A stretch of DNA of 64,000 nt, taken from Paenibacillus catalpae (GTDB taxonomy: Bacteria > Bacillota > Bacilli > Paenibacillales > Paenibacillaceae). Made by a program: the position numbers and the translations under genes. Shown here piece after piece: positions 61,911 to 64,000 of the stretch. The stretch spans positions 868,001 to 932,000 of the forward strand of contig NZ_FOMT01000001.1 of NCBI RefSeq assembly GCF_900112695.1. The letters run 5' to 3'. Numbering within the stretch: the first letter of the stretch is position 1; each line of letters starts with the position of its first letter. The notes beneath the pieces are model-generated. The model had not been told where the DNA came from. It saw nothing but the letters and a program-made list of their open reading frames with translations, and did no database searches.

Positions 61911-63479
61911 TTATACCGGTTCCGGATACGGATACAAATCCACCACGCGGTCCGTGTGACCGTTATCGGTCATAAACACAACATGCTCCCGGCGGAATTC
62001 GCGGGGGCTGTTCAGGCCGCACGCTGCGGCGAGGGAGAAGAGGCCTTCCCGCATCTGGAGGATGTAGTTCATGACACGCCACTGCTTTTCTTCCGGAGCG
62101 AGCGCTTCCTGGTACTTATCGTCGGTCGTCGTAACCCCTGCCGGACATTTGCCAGTGTGACATTGGAGCGCCATGATGCAGCCGTTCGCCATCATAAAGC
62201 CCCGGGCCGAGTTGACGGCATCCGCGCCAAGCGCCAAGGCAATAGCGACTTTATCCGGGGTGATGAGCTTGCCGGAGGCGAAAATTTTGAACCTGTCGCG
62301 AATGCCGAACTTGCGTGCCGTGTCATCCAGGATAAGCAGTCCCGCGAATAAGGGGAGGCCCATGCCGTCGGCCATCGCTTTGAAGGTAGCTCCGGAGCCG
62401 CCTTCGGAGCCGTCTACCGTGATGAAGTCCGGGTAGATATCCATGTCGAGCATCGCCTGGAAGAAAGGCTCTAACCGCTTTGGATCACCAACAACAATCT
62501 TAATCCCAATCGGCTTGCCGCCCTCCTGCTGCAGCGTCCGGATGAACTCCAGCGCTTCCTCGGGCCGAGTGAGAAACTCGAAGCGGTTCGGGGAATTGAC
62601 GGTTTTGCCGATTGGTACGAGGCGCGCCGCCGCAACCTTTTCATTTACCTTGGAGCCTTCCAGATGTCCGCCGCGAATCTTCGCACCTTGATGGAATTTG
62701 AGCTCGAAGGCTTTGATGTTGGAATGACTGGCTTTGCGCTTGAACGCTTCAATGGAGAATTGGCCGGCATCATCCCGGAAGCCATAGAGGCCAGGACCGA
62801 TCTGGGACACGACATCAACGCCGGTTGACAGGTGGACATCAGCTACGCCGCCTTCGCCCGTATTAATCCACGATCCTCCAGCCATGAAAGCTCCGCTGCC
62901 GGTGGACTGGATATAGTTCTCGCCAACCGCTCCAAAGGATGTAGCCGAAGCGCCAAATAATCCTTTCAGCGTCCACGGCTGTTCCCGGTTTTCCCCAACA
63001 ATTAGGGCGTCTTCATCATGCAAGAGCCAAGGTCTTACCTTTTCGTCGATAAACTTCTCCTGCCGAGTAAAGACGCCTTCGTCGGTAATGACATATTTTT
63101 TGCCAGGCAGCATGGTCTGGTTGTCGATCTTCAGCTCGCTCGTTAATTTCGGAAACATGGCGTTGGATAAATAAAAGCCGGGCTTCTCGTAATCCCGCCG
63201 GCCGCCAAAGGAGATCAGATCGGTCCGGTACTTGGCTGCATACACAACGCCAACGAAATCCGCCCGTGAGAACGGTCTGCCTTCCGTATCATTATCGAAC
63301 CAGTATTGGCGGAATTCGGGACCCAGTTTTTCAAGCAAATAGCGTAGCCAGCCAAGAAACGGATGCGATCGGATAATGGAATGCTTTGGTTTCTTTGACA
63401 ATGCATACATATAGCTGAAGAAGATAAGCGGAGGCAGCGCAATAATGGCGACCAGAATAAGCAAAATGGTAAGCAGCAT
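61911..63479 (-). CDS. yerD: FMN-binding glutamate-synthase-domain protein (YerD-like), membrane-anchored
   Basis: 522 residues with GGGAGGG 10 bases upstream. An N-terminal membrane helix (LLTILLILVAIIALPPLIFF) is followed by the GltB-type FMN barrel: FGASATSFGAVGENYIQSTG, GGSWINTGEGG, FITVDGSEGGSGA and GADAVNSARGFMMANGC. The cluster Cys residues of glutamate synthase are present (CIMALQCHTGKCPAGV). It lacks the glutaminase domain, so it is not a complete glutamate synthase. Reaction unknown; B. subtilis YerD has the same layout. Confidence 0.88.
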   Translation of the reverse strand: MLLTILLILVAIIALPPLIFFSYMYALSKKPKHSIIRSHPFLGWLRYLLEKLGPEFRQYWFDNDTEGRPFSRADFVGVVYAAKYRTDLISFGGRRDYEKPGFYLSNAMFPKLTSELKIDNQTMLPGKKYVITDEGVFTRQEKFIDEKVRPWLLHDEDALIVGENREQPWTLKGLFGASATSFGAVGENYIQSTGSGAFMAGGSWINTGEGGVADVHLSTGVDVVSQIGPGLYGFRDDAGQFSIEAFKRKASHSNIKAFELKFHQGAKIRGGHLEGSKVNEKVAAARLVPIGKTVNSPNRFEFLTRPEEALEFIRTLQQEGGKPIGIKIVVGDPKRLEPFFQAMLDMDIYPDFITVDGSEGGSGATFKAMADGMGLPLFAGLLILDDTARKFGIRDRFKIFASGKLITPDKVAIALALGADAVNSARGFMMANGCIMALQCHTGKCPAGVTTTDDKYQEALAPEEKQWRVMNYILQMREGLFSLAAACGLNSPREFRREHVVFMTDNGHTDRVVDLYPYPEPV

Positions 63480-63657
63480 AAACAGTAAACCCTCCCGGTT
63501 GGAGAAATAACGTCACAGGCATCCATTATATCACAGCGAGAGGGGGGATACCTTCCGCGCCAAAGCTGCACGTACAAAAATAACCGCCGTACAATCTCAG
63601 CGAATGTCCCGCCCGCATATACTGAAAGCGTATATCGATGCTAAAGGGGACGGTGCT

Positions 63658-63750
63658 ATGAATAGACGGACAACATTGCTTATTTCCCTCATTTTGTATG
63701 TAGTTCTGGCGATAGTACTTATATTAAGCGCAGTTTTTCATTTTGGCTAA
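63658..63750 (+). CDS. 30-residue single-helix membrane microprotein
   Basis: MNRRTTLLISLILYVVLAIV and LILSAVFHFG form a basic tip and one transmembrane helix. AAGGGG precedes the ATG. It is plausible as a real small membrane protein but has no recognisable family. It is upstream of gmd in the same direction. Confidence 0.4.
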   Translation: MNRRTTLLISLILYVVLAIVLILSAVFHFG

Positions 63751-63850
63751 AAATGGTTCTTTGTAGGGTGCCGTGGCAGATTGTCCTGTCATACCATATT
63801 GGAGATAGCAGGGGTCTGACCTGCTCAATATGATGATGACGGAGGGAACC

Positions 63851-64000
63851 ATGAACAAGGTCGCCTTCATTACAGGGATTACCGGACAGGACGGGATGTA
63901 CCTGGCAGAGCTACTGCTTGCAAAGGGGTACACCGTACATGGACTTAGACGCCGGAGTTCGCTCGCTAATACCGGTCGTATCGACCGGATTGCCGATGAA
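63851..64000 (+). CDS. gmd: GDP-mannose 4,6-dehydratase, N-terminal part (3' end outside window)
   Basis: The frame is open to the window edge (50 codons). GGAGGG precedes the [23 protein letters not shown] has the extended-SDR glycine motif GxTGxxG with the GQDG insertion typical of Gmd, and [16 protein letters not shown] matches the NADP-binding RRSS segment. Gmd makes GDP-4-keto-6-deoxy-D-mannose, precursor of GDP-D-rhamnose or GDP-fucose for surface glycans such as S-layer glycans. Confidence 0.92.
   Translation, partial: MNKVAFITGITGQDGMYLAELLLAKGYTVHGLRRRSSLANTGRIDRIADE

Overview
The window looks like chromosomal DNA of a spore-forming Firmicute of the Paenibacillus group. Three kinds of evidence point there. 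Surface proteins carry C-terminal triple SLH domains. Sensing relies on YesM/YesN two-component pairs and many AraC-type regulators. Sporulation-linked genes are present (a SleB-like hydrolase, a YheC/D-type ATP-grasp protein, a collagen-like protein). Sugar ABC transporters, glycoside hydrolases and pectin/rhamnose genes dominate. I saw no rRNA, tRNA, CRISPR array, IS element or phage gene.

Layout. (1) 1-5.5 kb: the 3' end of a GH95 fucosidase-type gene, a serine hydrolase, a Gfo/Idh/MocA oxidoreductase translationally coupled to an unusual VCBS-repeat protein, and a divergent AraC regulator. (2) 5.6-15.3 kb: a giant S-layer-anchored protein (kelch repeats, 12 tandem OmpL47-like repeats, 5 Ig-like repeats, cadherin-like domain, 3 SLH) and a MalT-like LuxR regulator. 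Their upstream regions share a 14-bp palindrome. An SLH gene remnant lies between them. (3) 15.3-28 kb: an AraC regulator with a GH27 enzyme, a histidine kinase/response regulator/lipoprotein trio on the minus strand, and divergently a YtfQRT-YjfF-type sugar importer with two substrate-binding proteins. (4) 28-34.6 kb: an accessory, partly AT-rich stretch with gene-deletion scars (methyltransferase, an ADP-ribosylglycohydrolase joined out of frame to an SLH remnant), an RlmA-family 23S rRNA methyltransferase behind a leader peptide ending in Arg-Leu-Arg and an intrinsic terminator, a TmrB-like gene, small membrane proteins and a SleB-like hydrolase. (5) 34.6-45 kb: an SLH-anchored GH30 enzyme behind two palindromic operators, a DUF4184-type membrane protein, an SGNH hydrolase, a VOC protein, and an AraC regulator divergent from a TIM-barrel isomerase/Gfo-Idh pair. 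(6) 45-56.7 kb: rhaEW-rhaA-rhaB, a YesM/YesN pair and a three-gene sugar ABC importer lacking an ATPase. (7) 57-64 kb: a collagen-like protein, a YheC/D-like protein, the kduI-deoR-kduD operon, a broken acetyltransferase, a YerD-like glutamate-synthase-domain protein and the start of gmd.

Most genes fit degradation and uptake of plant or microbial heteropolysaccharides: S-layer-tethered hydrolases outside, lipoprotein-dependent import, then rhamnose (RhaA-RhaB-RhaEW) and unsaturated uronate (KduI-KduD) catabolism. The item I consider most novel is the putative macrolide-sensing attenuator in front of the RlmA-family gene (31032-31165).
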